Source of the DNA: Phytopythium helicoides
Taxonomy: Eukaryota > Oomycota > Peronosporomycetes > Pythiales > Pythiaceae
Reading direction: 5' to 3'
DNA length: 64,000 nucleotides
NCBI GenBank assembly: GCA_024867545.1
Contig: JANFNE010000020.1
Location: 558,001-622,000 of the forward strand
The notes under the pieces are model-generated. The model had not been told where the DNA came from and made no database searches. It was given only the letters and a program-made list of their open reading frames with translations. Within the stretch, counting starts at the first letter, position 1. Every line of letters begins with the position of its first letter. This document shows, piece after piece, positions 45,385 through 54,744 of this stretch. The position numbers were made by a program, and so were the translations under genes.

Positions 45385-46330
45385 ATGTCAGGACGAGGAT
45401 TCCGAGGCGGACGTGGCGGTGGTCGCGGCGGTGGTCGCGGTGGCGGTCGCGGTGGCGGCCGTGGCTTCTCTGGAGGCCGCGGAGCTGCTGGCGGCCGTGG
45501 CGGCGGCCGTGGTGGCGGTCGTGGCGCTGGTCGCGGAGGCCGCGGAGGAGGCCGCGGAGGAGGACGCGGAGGTGCCGGAGGCATGAAGGGCGGCGCCAAG
45601 GTGGTCGTCGAGCCGCATCGCCACGCAGGCATCTTCATCGCGCGCGGCAAGGAGGACGCGCTCGTGACGCTCAACTCGACGCCCGGCAAGAGCGTGTACG
45701 GCGAGAAGCGCATCTCGGTCGAGGTGCCGTCGCCCTCGGGAGAAGGCACCGAGAAGGTCGAGTACCGCGTGTGGAACCCGTTCCGCTCCAAGATCGCCGC
45801 CGCCATCCTCGGAGGCGTCGACAACATCTGGATCACGCCCGGAGCCAAGGTGCTGTACCTTGGCGGCGCATCGGGCACCTACCGTCTCGCACGTGTCGGA
45901 CATCGTCGGCCCCGCAGGAGCAGTCTACGCAGTCGAATTCTCCCACCGATCGGGGCGAGACCTTATCAACATGGCCAAGTCGCGCACCAACGTGGTGCCC
46001 ATCATCGAAGACGCGCGTCACCCGCTCAAGTACCGAATGCTCGTCCCCATGGTGGACGTCATCTTCGCCGATGTTGCCCAGCCCGACCAGGCACGCATCG
46101 TCGCGCTGAATGCTAGCTACTTCCTGAAGAACGGCGGTCACTTCGTCATTTCCATCAAGGCGAGCTGTATCGATTCCACTGCACCTGCTGAGGCAGTCTT
46201 TGCCCGTGAAGTGAAAAAGTTGCAGCAGGAACAGTTCAAACCAGCCGAGCAGCTCACTCTGGAACCGTACGAACGTGACCACGCCGTCGTCGTTGGAGCT
46301 TACCGCGTTGCCAAGAAGTCCAAGCAGTAG
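45385..46330 (+). CDS. FBL: Fibrillarin (box C/D snoRNP 2'-O-methyltransferase)
   Basis: About 314 aa nucleolar methyltransferase that modifies pre-rRNA. N-terminal GAR domain (RGG-rich, residues 2-70), then the AdoMet-dependent fold: [63 protein letters not shown] (motif I), [42 protein letters not shown] and [11 protein letters not shown]. Catalytic Lys-Asp-Lys-His tetrad elements are present ([20 protein letters not shown]). One extra T near 45883 breaks motif I (GTTVSH expected); an error is likely because the gene is essential. Confidence 0.95.
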
Positions 46331-47146
46331 ACGTGATCACAGATCGAGGCACTGATTCTCGGGTCACTCATCTGCTCCAAGTGGAGCATGGTGTGTGATT
46401 CCACTGTCTCAAGCTGTCCGTCTGTGTCATCTACCTGCTGCTCTTCTTGGACTTTTTCTCATTCGTGAGAAAGAGTAAACCAACGTCGGGTGCATGTTAT
46501 TAGGGACGCATGTCCATTTCTTGTGTGCATGTACCTTCACATTCTCCTTCCTCACCATCGCTTATGGAGAGTGGAGGTGATTCGTGAAGACACTCAGCTG
46601 GAGTGGACTGCGTGATAGGTGAGCTGTCTGTATGGACACCAAGTATTGCTAACACGTTTAACCAAGTATGCGCCGACCTGCCTTCCTCCGGGTCCCAGCT
46701 GCGTGGCCACAAAGCCAGCCCCGAGGTATCCGAAGAACTCTGACGATCCACCAGCACACCTCTTCTCAATGACGAGAAGCATTGCGTCGGGCGGACTGAT
46801 GTACCGGGAGGTCGGTGGTAGGTGCGGCCGTGTCCCGCAGAAATGTTGGCTCGGTGCAGCTCCTACCGCTGGTCTCTCTCCGTGATCGAAAGACGTTTAC
46901 AGCCTCAAAGAGGTCCCTGAGAGAAGAGAGTGCTGTCTGGTGATGATCGATCAGGTGAGCACGCGTTGCAGAGTGGCTGCGCAGTCGGGATCCGTGTTTC
47001 CGTTGCCGATTGTTTTTTGTAGCTGTAAATTTAGATAGTCAGTAAGTCCGATAACAAGTACATGTATTTCAGTTTGGCAATACCACCAGGTTTCATCATT
47101 TTCTTGCTTCGAAATCAATCGTGAAATTCCCATGCAGGTTGAGTCT
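46331..47146. other. Gap before the inverted duplication; one doubtful minus-strand frame
   Basis: The minus strand at about 46890-46594 reads SQHFCGTRPHLPP...SEFFGYLGAGFVATQLGPG, followed by a possible donor. It looks protein-like but has no partner exons that I can define, and I do not recognise it. It may be a decayed gene. Nothing else supported. Confidence 0.35.
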
Positions 47147-47147
47147 C

Positions 47148-47297
47148 TACAGCAAGATCCTTCAGAAAATGTGTGGGACCAGTGATAATCACTGTCGCCG
47201 TATTGGGAAGCTGATTCGAAAGCATGGCGCAGACGAGCAGAGCTTCTCAACTGTGACTGGCTTTGGTGCTGTTGAATTTGAGCAACGATTTGCTTGA
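47148..47297 (+). pseudogene. Truncated copy of the armadillo-repeat gene (last about 49 codons)
   Basis: Reads SKILQKMCGTSDNHCRRIGK, HGADEQSFSTVTG and VEFEQRFA-stop. This corresponds to the end of the gene at 57184-58612 (SKILQKMCGTSDTHFRRIGK...). No upstream exons are present, so it marks the left duplication breakpoint. Confidence 0.9.
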
Positions 47298-47527
47298 GAT
47301 CAACATTTGATTAGATGCGATCTTCAGTCAGATACCATTGCTACAATTCGTGTGTACGAAAGCATGAACCAACTTCATCGACATTTCCATAGCAAATTCT
47401 TCGTGAGATTCGCAGATTTCCGAAAAGGGTAGGAGTGGGAATCGTTCAGCACCGTTGGTTGCACGTAAATCAATCAATCCAATGAACGGACATCAATTAT
47501 GATCGATTGTCTGAGATTGCACTTTAC

Positions 47528-47543
47528 TCCGTACGCTCACAGG
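47528..47543 (+). promoter_or_regulatory. Inr/FPR-like element upstream of the left dynamin
   Basis: GGCTCATTTCGCACTTATC here and GCTCATTTGGCAATTATC at the mirrored place near 56940 (minus strand) both fit the oomycete Inr+FPR consensus. In the left copy the insertion at 47596-47853 now separates it from the ATG by an extra 258 bp. Confidence 0.4.
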
Positions 47544-47595
47544 CTCATTTCGCACTTATCACTCTCGCACAAAACAATAAGCTTACCACTGGTGC

Positions 47596-47853
47596 CATGA
47601 TAACCCACGACGTGACCGGCTGTTGTTCTGGCGTCACTCCCAGTTATTTCAAGCTCAAGTTGCAGTGTTGCAGTGGTTTTCATAATTTGAGATCTGCATT
47701 TCGATCCCTGATGTTTTCCAGGGCCGTAGATTCAAGTTACAGGACGAATCGGGAGGCTAGACACACCTAGATAGCTCAATTCATTCTCAGTTTTGCGCCA
47801 CAGTACGATCTTCCCTCTTCCTCAACTGTGTTTCATCGCGAACTATCGTGACA
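47596..47853. mobile_element. 258-bp insertion flanked by 8-bp direct repeats (possible hAT-like MITE)
   Basis: Absent from the right arm. It is bracketed by ACTGGTGC at 47588-47595 and 47854-47861, whereas the right arm has a single ACTGGTGC. The ends CATGATAAC and (reverse complement) CACGATAGT are weakly inverted. It contains no useful frame. A deletion in the right arm by microhomology would look the same. Confidence 0.5.
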
Positions 47854-47886
47854 ACTGGTGCACCCTCAAGCTGATCCTCAACTTCT

Positions 47887-50013
47887 ATGACACGCAAGTC
47901 AAAGTCCTCCACTGCTGGCAGTTTGCTAAACCAAGCCAGTTCTTATGAAGAGCGTCGCCTCGTCGACCGGCTTCGCGAAATTGGATTGGACAAGTATGTG
48001 GAGTTGCCCCAGATTGCAGTCATGGGCGACACGTCAAGTGGCAAATCGTCTTTGCTTTCTGCACTTTCAGGCGTCGCGTTCCCATCGTCGGACAAATTGA
48101 CAACTCGATGCCCTACTCAGCTCATTTTGAGCCACAACGAGTCGTTCCATGGCAGCGTGCGGCTTGTGCGCTATCAAGCAAGCGGTTCAAATGTCTCGGA
48201 AGCAAGTGAGAGCCTCGATGACATGGACGCCATTGCTGGTGCAATCGAAAAATTGACAGCGAAGCTTATTGGCGAAGGGCAGTACATCAGTGACGACCAG
48301 ATTGTAATTGAGCTGTGTGGACCCAATCTACCCAATCTGACGCTGACAGACCTACCAGGTCTCGTTCGTACAGTTGCAGATGGCGAGGACCCTAGCATTA
48401 TTTCGCGCGTGCGGAGTCTCGTTGATCGCTTCATGGATCAAGAGCGCACTATCATCATTGCCGTCGTACCCGCAAACGTGGATTTGCACAATACAGAGAT
48501 CTTGCAGGCAGCCGAGCAAGTGGACCCGGCAGGTGTGCGAACGATTGCCGTTGTGACGAAGCTCGATCTGATTGACGAAGGAGCAGAAAGCTCGGTGCAC
48601 GAACTCGTTACGAACAAAAAGAAGTCTATGCGACTGGGGTACCACGCCGTCAAGTGCCGCAGCCAAAAGGATCTGAACAACGGAGTCTCGATTATGGAGG
48701 GGAAAGAGCGCGAGAAGGAGTTTTTTGGACAGCACGAATTCTGGCGACGATTACCTGCTCATCTGTGGGGCGAGGCAGCTCTCACCAAGAAATTGGTGGA
48801 GATCCTTCATGACAACATCCGCCGCTCGCTCCCCAAGGTAATTGAAGAAATTAACGAACGCATTGTACAAGCGCAACAAGAGTTAGTGGGACTCGGGAGC
48901 GCACTGGACACACCAGGCTCTCGACGGCAAATGTTCGGGAAGTGGGTGAGCCTTTATATTCGCCAAATGGAAGCTGCCATTATGGGCACATCGTTCGACC
49001 ATCTCTCTCCCCTTTCGATGAGAGATGGCGAGAGCATGAAGATTGACGGCGAAGATATCCAATTGCGTGCCAAGCTCCGAGAAAATGAACAGAAGTTCCT
49101 GAGTGAAATAGAGGTGACAAAGGAGTACGGCGTCGGAGCATTGGCAAAACCCAAACTCAAAGCGGAAGTCGGGGATCCGGTTTTCGTCGAGCTCAATGGG
49201 ACGTGGACATCTGCCACAGTAAGCAAGTCAGCAGGATACCTCATCGAGTGCAGTGAATACGGAGCCCGACAATTTGAGTCTCCGAGCTGGATGTACAACT
49301 CGCGACCAGAGCTCCTCAGGTTCATTCATGCGCACCGAGGCGATGAGCTGCCAATCTTCCCATCGTACCAAGTCTTCTGCCAGCTCTTTCGTCGTTGGAT
49401 CGACATGTGGAAACAACCAACCATGACGCTGCTGCGCGATTACCGCGTGCAGACAAAAGCTGCGTCCGAGAGAGCCATCTGCGATCTAGACGCACCTCCT
49501 CGAGTCACCCAATACTTTCGCACCTCTGCCGATACCATCCTGGTGCAGCTAACCCAAGTGGCAGAGCGAGAGATTATCGCCCTGCTTCATTGCGAGTGTC
49601 GGCCATTCACGCAGGACAAGGAGCTATTCAGCGAGCGAGACACACAGCGGGGAGCTGCGCTAAACCAGCTCTGCGATGCCCTATCCGACGGTGACAAAGA
49701 TGAATCAATCACGGATCGAATTGGACGCATCTCGAGCGACGACCGCGAAGTCATCGAAATGGAGGTAAATCTAAAAGCCTACCTCAAGGTGTCCATCCGT
49801 CGGTTTGTGGACGTTGTCCCAATGCGACTGAACGATCTAGTGCTCGGTGCTTTCTTGTCGGAGATGGAGAACGAGTTGCAAGGCACTACCGATGACACGC
49901 TCGAGCGATTGATGCAGGAGTCGGAACGCACGCGCGACCGCCGAGTCCAGCTTGAGGAAGAGATCAAGACATTGCGCAATGCCAAGGACGAAATCGAGAT
50001 GGCCTACTACTGA
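47887..50013 (+). CDS. Dynamin-like GTPase, intact left copy
   Basis: 708 aa large GTPase for membrane remodelling. G1 [16 protein letters not shown], switch I with TTRCPTQL, G3 LTDLPGLV, G4 VVTKLDLIDEG. Then a stalk (middle) region and a C-terminal GED-like segment (LKVSIRRFVDVVPMRLNDL, ENELQGTTDDTLERLM) with a final coiled coil. No PH or Pro-rich domain, so closer to Mx/DRP-type than to classical dynamin. An unusual insert at about residues 415-450 (GDPVFVELNGTWTSATVSKS) looks like an SH3/Tudor-type barrel and falls in the stalk. Frame intact from ATG 47887. It converges on lipase 1 with a 170-bp gap. Confidence 0.9.
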   Translation: MTRKSKSSTAGSLLNQASSYEERRLVDRLREIGLDKYVELPQIAVMGDTSSGKSSLLSALSGVAFPSSDKLTTRCPTQLILSHNESFHGSVRLVRYQASGSNVSEASESLDDMDAIAGAIEKLTAKLIGEGQYISDDQIVIELCGPNLPNLTLTDLPGLVRTVADGEDPSIISRVRSLVDRFMDQERTIIIAVVPANVDLHNTEILQAAEQVDPAGVRTIAVVTKLDLIDEGAESSVHELVTNKKKSMRLGYHAVKCRSQKDLNNGVSIMEGKEREKEFFGQHEFWRRLPAHLWGEAALTKKLVEILHDNIRRSLPKVIEEINERIVQAQQELVGLGSALDTPGSRRQMFGKWVSLYIRQMEAAIMGTSFDHLSPLSMRDGESMKIDGEDIQLRAKLRENEQKFLSEIEVTKEYGVGALAKPKLKAEVGDPVFVELNGTWTSATVSKSAGYLIECSEYGARQFESPSWMYNSRPELLRFIHAHRGDELPIFPSYQVFCQLFRRWIDMWKQPTMTLLRDYRVQTKAASERAICDLDAPPRVTQYFRTSADTILVQLTQVAEREIIALLHCECRPFTQDKELFSERDTQRGAALNQLCDALSDGDKDESITDRIGRISSDDREVIEMEVNLKAYLKVSIRRFVDVVPMRLNDLVLGAFLSEMENELQGTTDDTLERLMQESERTRDRRVQLEEEIKTLRNAKDEIEMAYY

Positions 50014-50186
50014 CTCGTGTGGGGTGAGGATTAGTGCACATCGGTTTGCTTTGAGTAAGGAGAAAGTTGGACTCAATGACGGTGGATTTCGTTATCTGCA
50101 TGCTTACTTGCTAGGTTGCGTGGTTGCTTGCCTACTTCCATCACCTATCACAGTGCAACCCGTACTTGCGAGAAGTTGATGCTACA

Positions 50187-51614
50187 TTACGACGAGACCT
50201 CGGGAAGCGAGCGGGCGTACTCGAGGTTGAACGCCACCTTGTCCACGCGCGTGCAGTTCTGAGGCGCACCGACCTTCTCGCCAGCCGCAGCAGCCTCGAA
50301 CCGCTCCTCCATCCACTTGACCCAGTCAGGCGACGCTGCAGCGATCACACCAGAGTGGTCCTGCTTCGGGTACGTGATGAAGTGCACCTCGCTTCCGTCT
50401 GCGCACGCGGTCTTCCACGACTCCTCGACGACAGGGAACAGCACCGCCGTATCGTTGTGGCCCTGCACAAGCAGGATCGGTCCGTGGGCAACAGCACCGT
50501 TCGCCGGTCCGAAATCATCCTGGAACTTCTTGATGAGCGCCATGTCGGATTTGCTGGCGCCAGGTCCGTTGGCCGTCAGCGTCGTGAGATCCTCCGGGTC
50601 AAGGTCCGTGGTGATGGCGCCGACGGTCTGCAGGCACAGCTGCGCCTTCTCGATCAGACCCATACGCTCGTTCATCTTGGGGCCAAGGATGGTCGAGTTG
50701 AAGCTCGGGAACGCGCGCTTGACCGTGATGGAGGTGAGCGGGAAGTAGCCAGGCGTGGCGAACTTGTGGAAGTCTGGGCGAATCAGCACGTCGTTCACGC
50801 CGTGGATGAGGAGGTCGTACACCCTGGTCGCCGGAGCGAGCGAGACCGTGCCAAGGTAGTTGTCGGCCTCATTACTGCCCTGCGCCTTCGAGAGTCCCAC
50901 GACATCCTCAGCGAGACGCCACACGGTCGCACCGCCCTGTGAGTGACCCACCGACATCCAGTGGTCCGTCAGCACGGCTCCGAACGCCTGGCGAGCAGCC
51001 TTCAGCGAGTAGAACACGTCCTTCGCGTTTGACTTGTATGCCACGTACTTGTGCGTGGTTGCGTTCGACCCGAGACCGGCGTAGTCGGTGGCCACCACGG
51101 CGTAGCCGGCCGAGGTGAGGAACTCCCAGCTGTCATAGTTGTAGAAGCTGGGTCCATTGGACGGCGCGCAGCCGTACGAGGTACCGATGGTGCCGTGCGC
51201 ATACGCTACGAGTGGGAACTTACCCGAGTCTGGCAGCGTGAACGGGAGCGCGATGAACCCCGTAGCCGGGACGTAGGTGCCATCAAGGTCCTCGGTCACG
51301 TACTGGAATCGGTAGGCAGTGACACCTGAGAGCGTCGTGAGATTGGTGGGGTTGACTGGTTTGAGCTTGAGCAGGTCTCCGAGCTTTCCGTTGGTGAAGT
51401 TGGCGGCCGTCTTGTAGAAGTCCCAGTCGTAGTCGACACCGATGTTCTGGGTGGTGTCGGCGGTGATGGCCGCGGTGAGAGCCTTGTAGCAGGCGTCACC
51501 GCACCCGTAGGAGGCGGCGACCTGACTGGAGACGTTGATGTCGGCAGGTCGGTCGGCGAACGCCACCGCTGGGAGAATGACGGCGAGGAAGGCGAGCGTA
51601 CGGGCTGAGAACAT
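50187..51614 (-). CDS. Secreted lipase (LIP/PF03583 type), copy 1
   Basis: 475 aa. Signal peptide MFSARTLAFLAVILPAVAFA. Alpha/beta-hydrolase of the fungal secretory-lipase type: oxyanion region AYAHGTIGTS, nucleophile elbow GHSQGG with Ser225, likely acid Asp388 (QGHNDTAV), His420 (KQDHSG). Several Asn-glycosylation sequons (NVS, NLT, NAT, NST) and paired Cys fit secretion. Length fits Candida LIP proteins. It would release fatty acids from host or environmental lipids; substrate not shown. Intact. Mirrors copy 2 (53135-54565), differing at about 15 residues. Confidence 0.9.
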   Translation of the reverse strand: MFSARTLAFLAVILPAVAFADRPADINVSSQVAASYGCGDACYKALTAAITADTTQNIGVDYDWDFYKTAANFTNGKLGDLLKLKPVNPTNLTTLSGVTAYRFQYVTEDLDGTYVPATGFIALPFTLPDSGKFPLVAYAHGTIGTSYGCAPSNGPSFYNYDSWEFLTSAGYAVVATDYAGLGSNATTHKYVAYKSNAKDVFYSLKAARQAFGAVLTDHWMSVGHSQGGATVWRLAEDVVGLSKAQGSNEADNYLGTVSLAPATRVYDLLIHGVNDVLIRPDFHKFATPGYFPLTSITVKRAFPSFNSTILGPKMNERMGLIEKAQLCLQTVGAITTDLDPEDLTTLTANGPGASKSDMALIKKFQDDFGPANGAVAHGPILLVQGHNDTAVLFPVVEESWKTACADGSEVHFITYPKQDHSGVIAAASPDWVKWMEERFEAAAAGEKVGAPQNCTRVDKVAFNLEYARSLPEVSS

Positions 51615-51705
51615 GGCTCAAGTGCGCGTGGACAAGAGAGCGGGAGGGAGGTCAACTCGTGTGGGAGGTTGCTCGAAGATTTCGAAATGAGCGTATGAGC
51701 GAGTG

Positions 51706-53029
51706 GGAAGGTTGATGTCCTTTTATGTTGCGTTGTGCGCTGTGTTGCCGTGCCGCTCTGTTGACCGATACCTTGCAGTGATTTCATGACATGGTATCGT
51801 ACCCAGATCGTTTTGTTGTGCGCTCATATGCGGGTTGCGTCAAATTATTACCTAAAGGTGGTGACCCAGTGTTGGCAATCGGTTTACGCAGTCTGGCATG
51901 AAGCAAACACCTAGCTTGAAGAAGAAAAGCGTTGACGGCTCAGGTTGGTGAGAGTGCCACACAGTTCATTACTGCACCTTGTGAGAGCGTCCGGGACAAT
52001 CCTTTTCCTTGATGAGCAGTAGACATCCTTTGGTCCTGAGGGTATCCCGTGATCAGCACGAACGAGAGAGCGAGAGGCTAGTGGCCACGGCGCTTTTCGC
52101 AAATGCTGGGTCTGTGCTGCCGTGGTGCTAGTCACATGGTCCTTGAAGCTACGGGTGTAAACACCTCTGATCACGGGACGCGCGAAGAAAGTGCAGGATC
52201 GGCATCTGCAAAACCCATTGCGGTCGCTACCATCCCAGTCTTTAGCTTTGAAGACGCGACGCCGACGGGAATCTTGTAATGTTCGAACGAACGCACTACA
52301 TCTACAACCGCGACGCAAACGAGAAGCTTGACGGTCCTCAGCGTGATCAAGCGTAAACACTCGGGCGATCTCCCCGCCAACACCAAGGGCCGCAACAAGG
52401 CTCGTCAATGACAGGAGTCTGTCGTCGATAGTCACGTCCGTAGTCCTCGTCTATTTTACATGATCGCGGGACGCGCAGAGAACTGCGAAAATCAACTTCG
52501 GCGCTCTGACTAACGCGTTGTCACGACCACAGCAACCCAGAACGACAGCCAAGAAAAAGCAGCACCGGATCCTGATCATGAACGCCCTCGACCCATCCTC
52601 GCCCTGCAAGCGCTGGATCACGGCACACTGCGTCTAGAATCGCATCTGCTTCTACCGGTTGTCTCGGAGTTCTGGTCTCTTGTCCTTCCTGATCACGGGA
52701 CACACACCACGCAACGGACCCCCAACAGCACATCAAGGAAAAGGATCGAGGATCGACTCCAGCCAGCGCCTTGTATGATACGTTCGAAGTGCCGTGTGAC
52801 GTGACGGACAACCCCAGCCGTGGCAGGATTGAGCACTCACACAGGATGCGTGCACAACAACAACAGCAATTAGAGTGGATAGCGTCCTGTTCAAGGCCAC
52901 TTTCGTAAACAGCCAACTACCTCGGCGTCAACAGTGGGTACGAAACGCACAGTAAAATGAAATGGGCATAGTTGCATTCCGTGACGTCAATCCAAAGTAT
53001 TGTCCATGAGAGCAACATAGCAACCGGCA
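51706..53029. other. Spacer at the centre of the inverted duplication, with a dispersed TGATCACGGGACG repeat
   Basis: About 1.3 kb separating the two lipase promoters. No gene supported. It contains four copies or variants of CTGATCACGGGAC: reverse orientation at 52045-52056, forward at 52167-52179, about 52463 (TGATCGCGGGACGCGC) and 52689-52701. Two more copies lie at about 59036 and 59258. Confidence 0.6.
52045..52178. repeat. 134-bp segment bounded by 12-bp perfect terminal inverted repeats
   Basis: TCCCGTGATCAG at 52045-52056 and CTGATCACGGGA at 52167-52178 are exact reverse complements. No target-site duplication is obvious. It may be a tiny non-autonomous element or a chance pairing of the dispersed motif. 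Confidence 0.5.
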
Positions 53030-53043
53030 ACTCACTCGCCCAT

Positions 53044-53068
53044 ACGCTCATTTCGAAATCTTCGAGCA
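53044..53068 (+). promoter_or_regulatory. Conserved core-promoter block of lipases 1 and 2
   Basis: CATACGCTCATTTCGAAATC, about 85 nt before the lipase ATG, is identical in both arms and resembles the oomycete Inr (GCTCATTYY). The mirrored copy lies at about 51677-51700. Confidence 0.4.
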
Positions 53069-53134
53069 ACCTCCCACTCGAGTTAGCCTCCCTCCATCCC
53101 TCCCTCCGCTCTCTTCTCCACGCGCGCTTGAGCC

Positions 53135-54565
53135 ATGTTCTCAGCCCGTACACTCGCCTTCCTCGCAGTCATTCTCCCAGCGGTCGCGCTCGCCGACCGA
53201 CCTGCTGACATCAACGTCTCCAGCGAGACAGCCGCCTCCTACGGGTGCGGCGACGCCTGCTACAAGGCTCTCACTGCGGCCATCACCGCCGACACCACCC
53301 AGAACATCGGCGTCGACTACGACTGGGACTTCTACAAGACGGCTGACAACTTCACCGATGGACAGCTCGGAGACCTGCTCAAGCTCAAGCCAGTCAACCC
53401 GACCAACCTCACGACGCTCTCGGGTGTCACTGCCTACCGATTCCAGTACGTGACCGAGGACCTTGATGGCACCTACGTCCCGGCCACGGGGTTCATCGCG
53501 CTCCCCTTCACGCTGCCAGACTCGGGAAAGTTCCCACTCGTAGCATATGCGCACGGCACCATCGGTACCTCGTACGGTTGCGCGCCGTCCAACGGACCCA
53601 GCTTCTACAACTACGATAGCTGGGAGTTCCTCACCTCGGCCGGCTACGCCGTGGTGGCCACCGACTACGCCGGTCTCGGATCGAACGCAACCACGCACAA
53701 GTACGTGGCATACAAGTCGAACGCGAAGGACGTGTTCTACTCGCTGAAGGCTGCTCGCCAGGCGTTCGGAGCCGTGTTGACGGACCAGTGGATGTCGGTG
53801 GGTCACTCGCAGGGCGGTGCGACCGTGTGGCGTCTCGCTGAGGATGTCGTGGGACTCTCGAAGGCGCAGGGCAGCAAAGAGGCCGACAACTACCTCGGCA
53901 CGGTCTCGCTCGCTCCGGCGACCAGGGTGTACGACCTCCTCATCCACGGCGTGAACGACGTGCTGGTTCGCCCAGACTTCCACAGCTTTGCCACGCCTGG
54001 CTACTTCCCGCTCACCTCCATCACGGTCAAGCGCGCGTTCCCGAGCTTCAACTCGACCATCCTTGGCCCCAAGATGAACAAGCGTATGGGTCTGATCGAG
54101 AAGGCGCAGCTGTGCCTGCAGACCGTCGGCGCCATCACCACGGACCTTGGCCCGGAGGATCTCACGACGCTGACGGCCAACGGGCCTGGCGCCAGCAAAT
54201 CCGACATGGCGCTCATCAAGAAGTTCCAGGACGATTTCGGACCGGCGAACGGCGCTGTGGCCCACGGACCGATCCTGCTTGTGCAGGGCTACAACGATAC
54301 AGCGGTGCTGTTCCCTGTCGTCGAGGAGTCGTGGAAGACCGCGTGCGCACACGGAAGCGAGGTGCACTTCATCACGTACCCGAAGCAGGATCACTCGGGT
54401 GTGATTGCTGCGGCGTCGCCCGACTGGATCAAGTGGATGGATGAGCGTTTCGAGGCTGGCGCGGCTGGCGAGAAGGTCGGTGCTCCCCAGAACTGCACTC
54501 GTGTGGACAAGGTGGCGTTCAACCTCGAGTACGCCCGCTCGCTTCCCGAGATCTCGTCGTCGTAA
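53135..54565 (+). CDS. Secreted lipase (LIP/PF03583 type), copy 2
   Basis: 476 aa, intact, nearly identical to copy 1 including signal peptide (MFSARTLAFLAVILPAVALA), GHSQGG nucleophile, QGYNDTAV acid region (Tyr for His beside the Asp) and KQDHSG histidine. Small changes concentrate near the N-terminus and C-terminus (ETAASYG, DNFTDGQ, EISSS). Starts of copies 1 and 2 face away from each other across the 1.5-kb centre and may share regulation. The reverse strand also holds a 516-codon open frame over this gene, explained by codon bias rather than by a gene. Confidence 0.9.
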   Translation: MFSARTLAFLAVILPAVALADRPADINVSSETAASYGCGDACYKALTAAITADTTQNIGVDYDWDFYKTADNFTDGQLGDLLKLKPVNPTNLTTLSGVTAYRFQYVTEDLDGTYVPATGFIALPFTLPDSGKFPLVAYAHGTIGTSYGCAPSNGPSFYNYDSWEFLTSAGYAVVATDYAGLGSNATTHKYVAYKSNAKDVFYSLKAARQAFGAVLTDQWMSVGHSQGGATVWRLAEDVVGLSKAQGSKEADNYLGTVSLAPATRVYDLLIHGVNDVLVRPDFHSFATPGYFPLTSITVKRAFPSFNSTILGPKMNKRMGLIEKAQLCLQTVGAITTDLGPEDLTTLTANGPGASKSDMALIKKFQDDFGPANGAVAHGPILLVQGYNDTAVLFPVVEESWKTACAHGSEVHFITYPKQDHSGVIAAASPDWIKWMDERFEAGAAGEKVGAPQNCTRVDKVAFNLEYARSLPEISSS

Positions 54566-54744
54566 TGTAGCATCAACTTCTCGCAAAAATACGGGTTGCA
54601 CTGTGATAGGCGATGAGAGCAAGCACCCAAGCAACCACGCAACCTTGCAAGTAAGTAAGCAGATAACGAAATCCACCGTCATTGAGACCAACTTTCTCCT
54701 TACTCAAAGCAAACCAATGCGCACTAGTCCTCACTCCACATGGG

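Larger units (their letters stand above)
47147..51705. repeat. Left arm of a large inverted duplication
   Basis: Matches the reverse complement of about 53030-57310. Order left to right: armadillo-gene tail, dynamin-like (+), lipase (-). Homology begins abruptly at about 47147 inside an armadillo codon series and ends about 90 bp upstream of the lipase start (shared CTCATTTCGAAATCTTCGAG). Protein identity of the two dynamins and of the two lipases is well above 90%, so the event is recent. Confidence 0.9.

Noticed and set aside
47507..47770. 87-codon frame within the 258-bp insertion region
   Set aside because: Starts at a non-ATG codon, no domain, and the segment is absent from the homologous arm.
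53141..54691. 516-codon open frame on the minus strand over lipase 2 (and a similar plus-strand frame over lipase 1)
   Set aside because: It mirrors the codon pattern of the lipase gene on the other strand, starts from the far side of its stop, and has His/Arg/Val-rich composition without domains.
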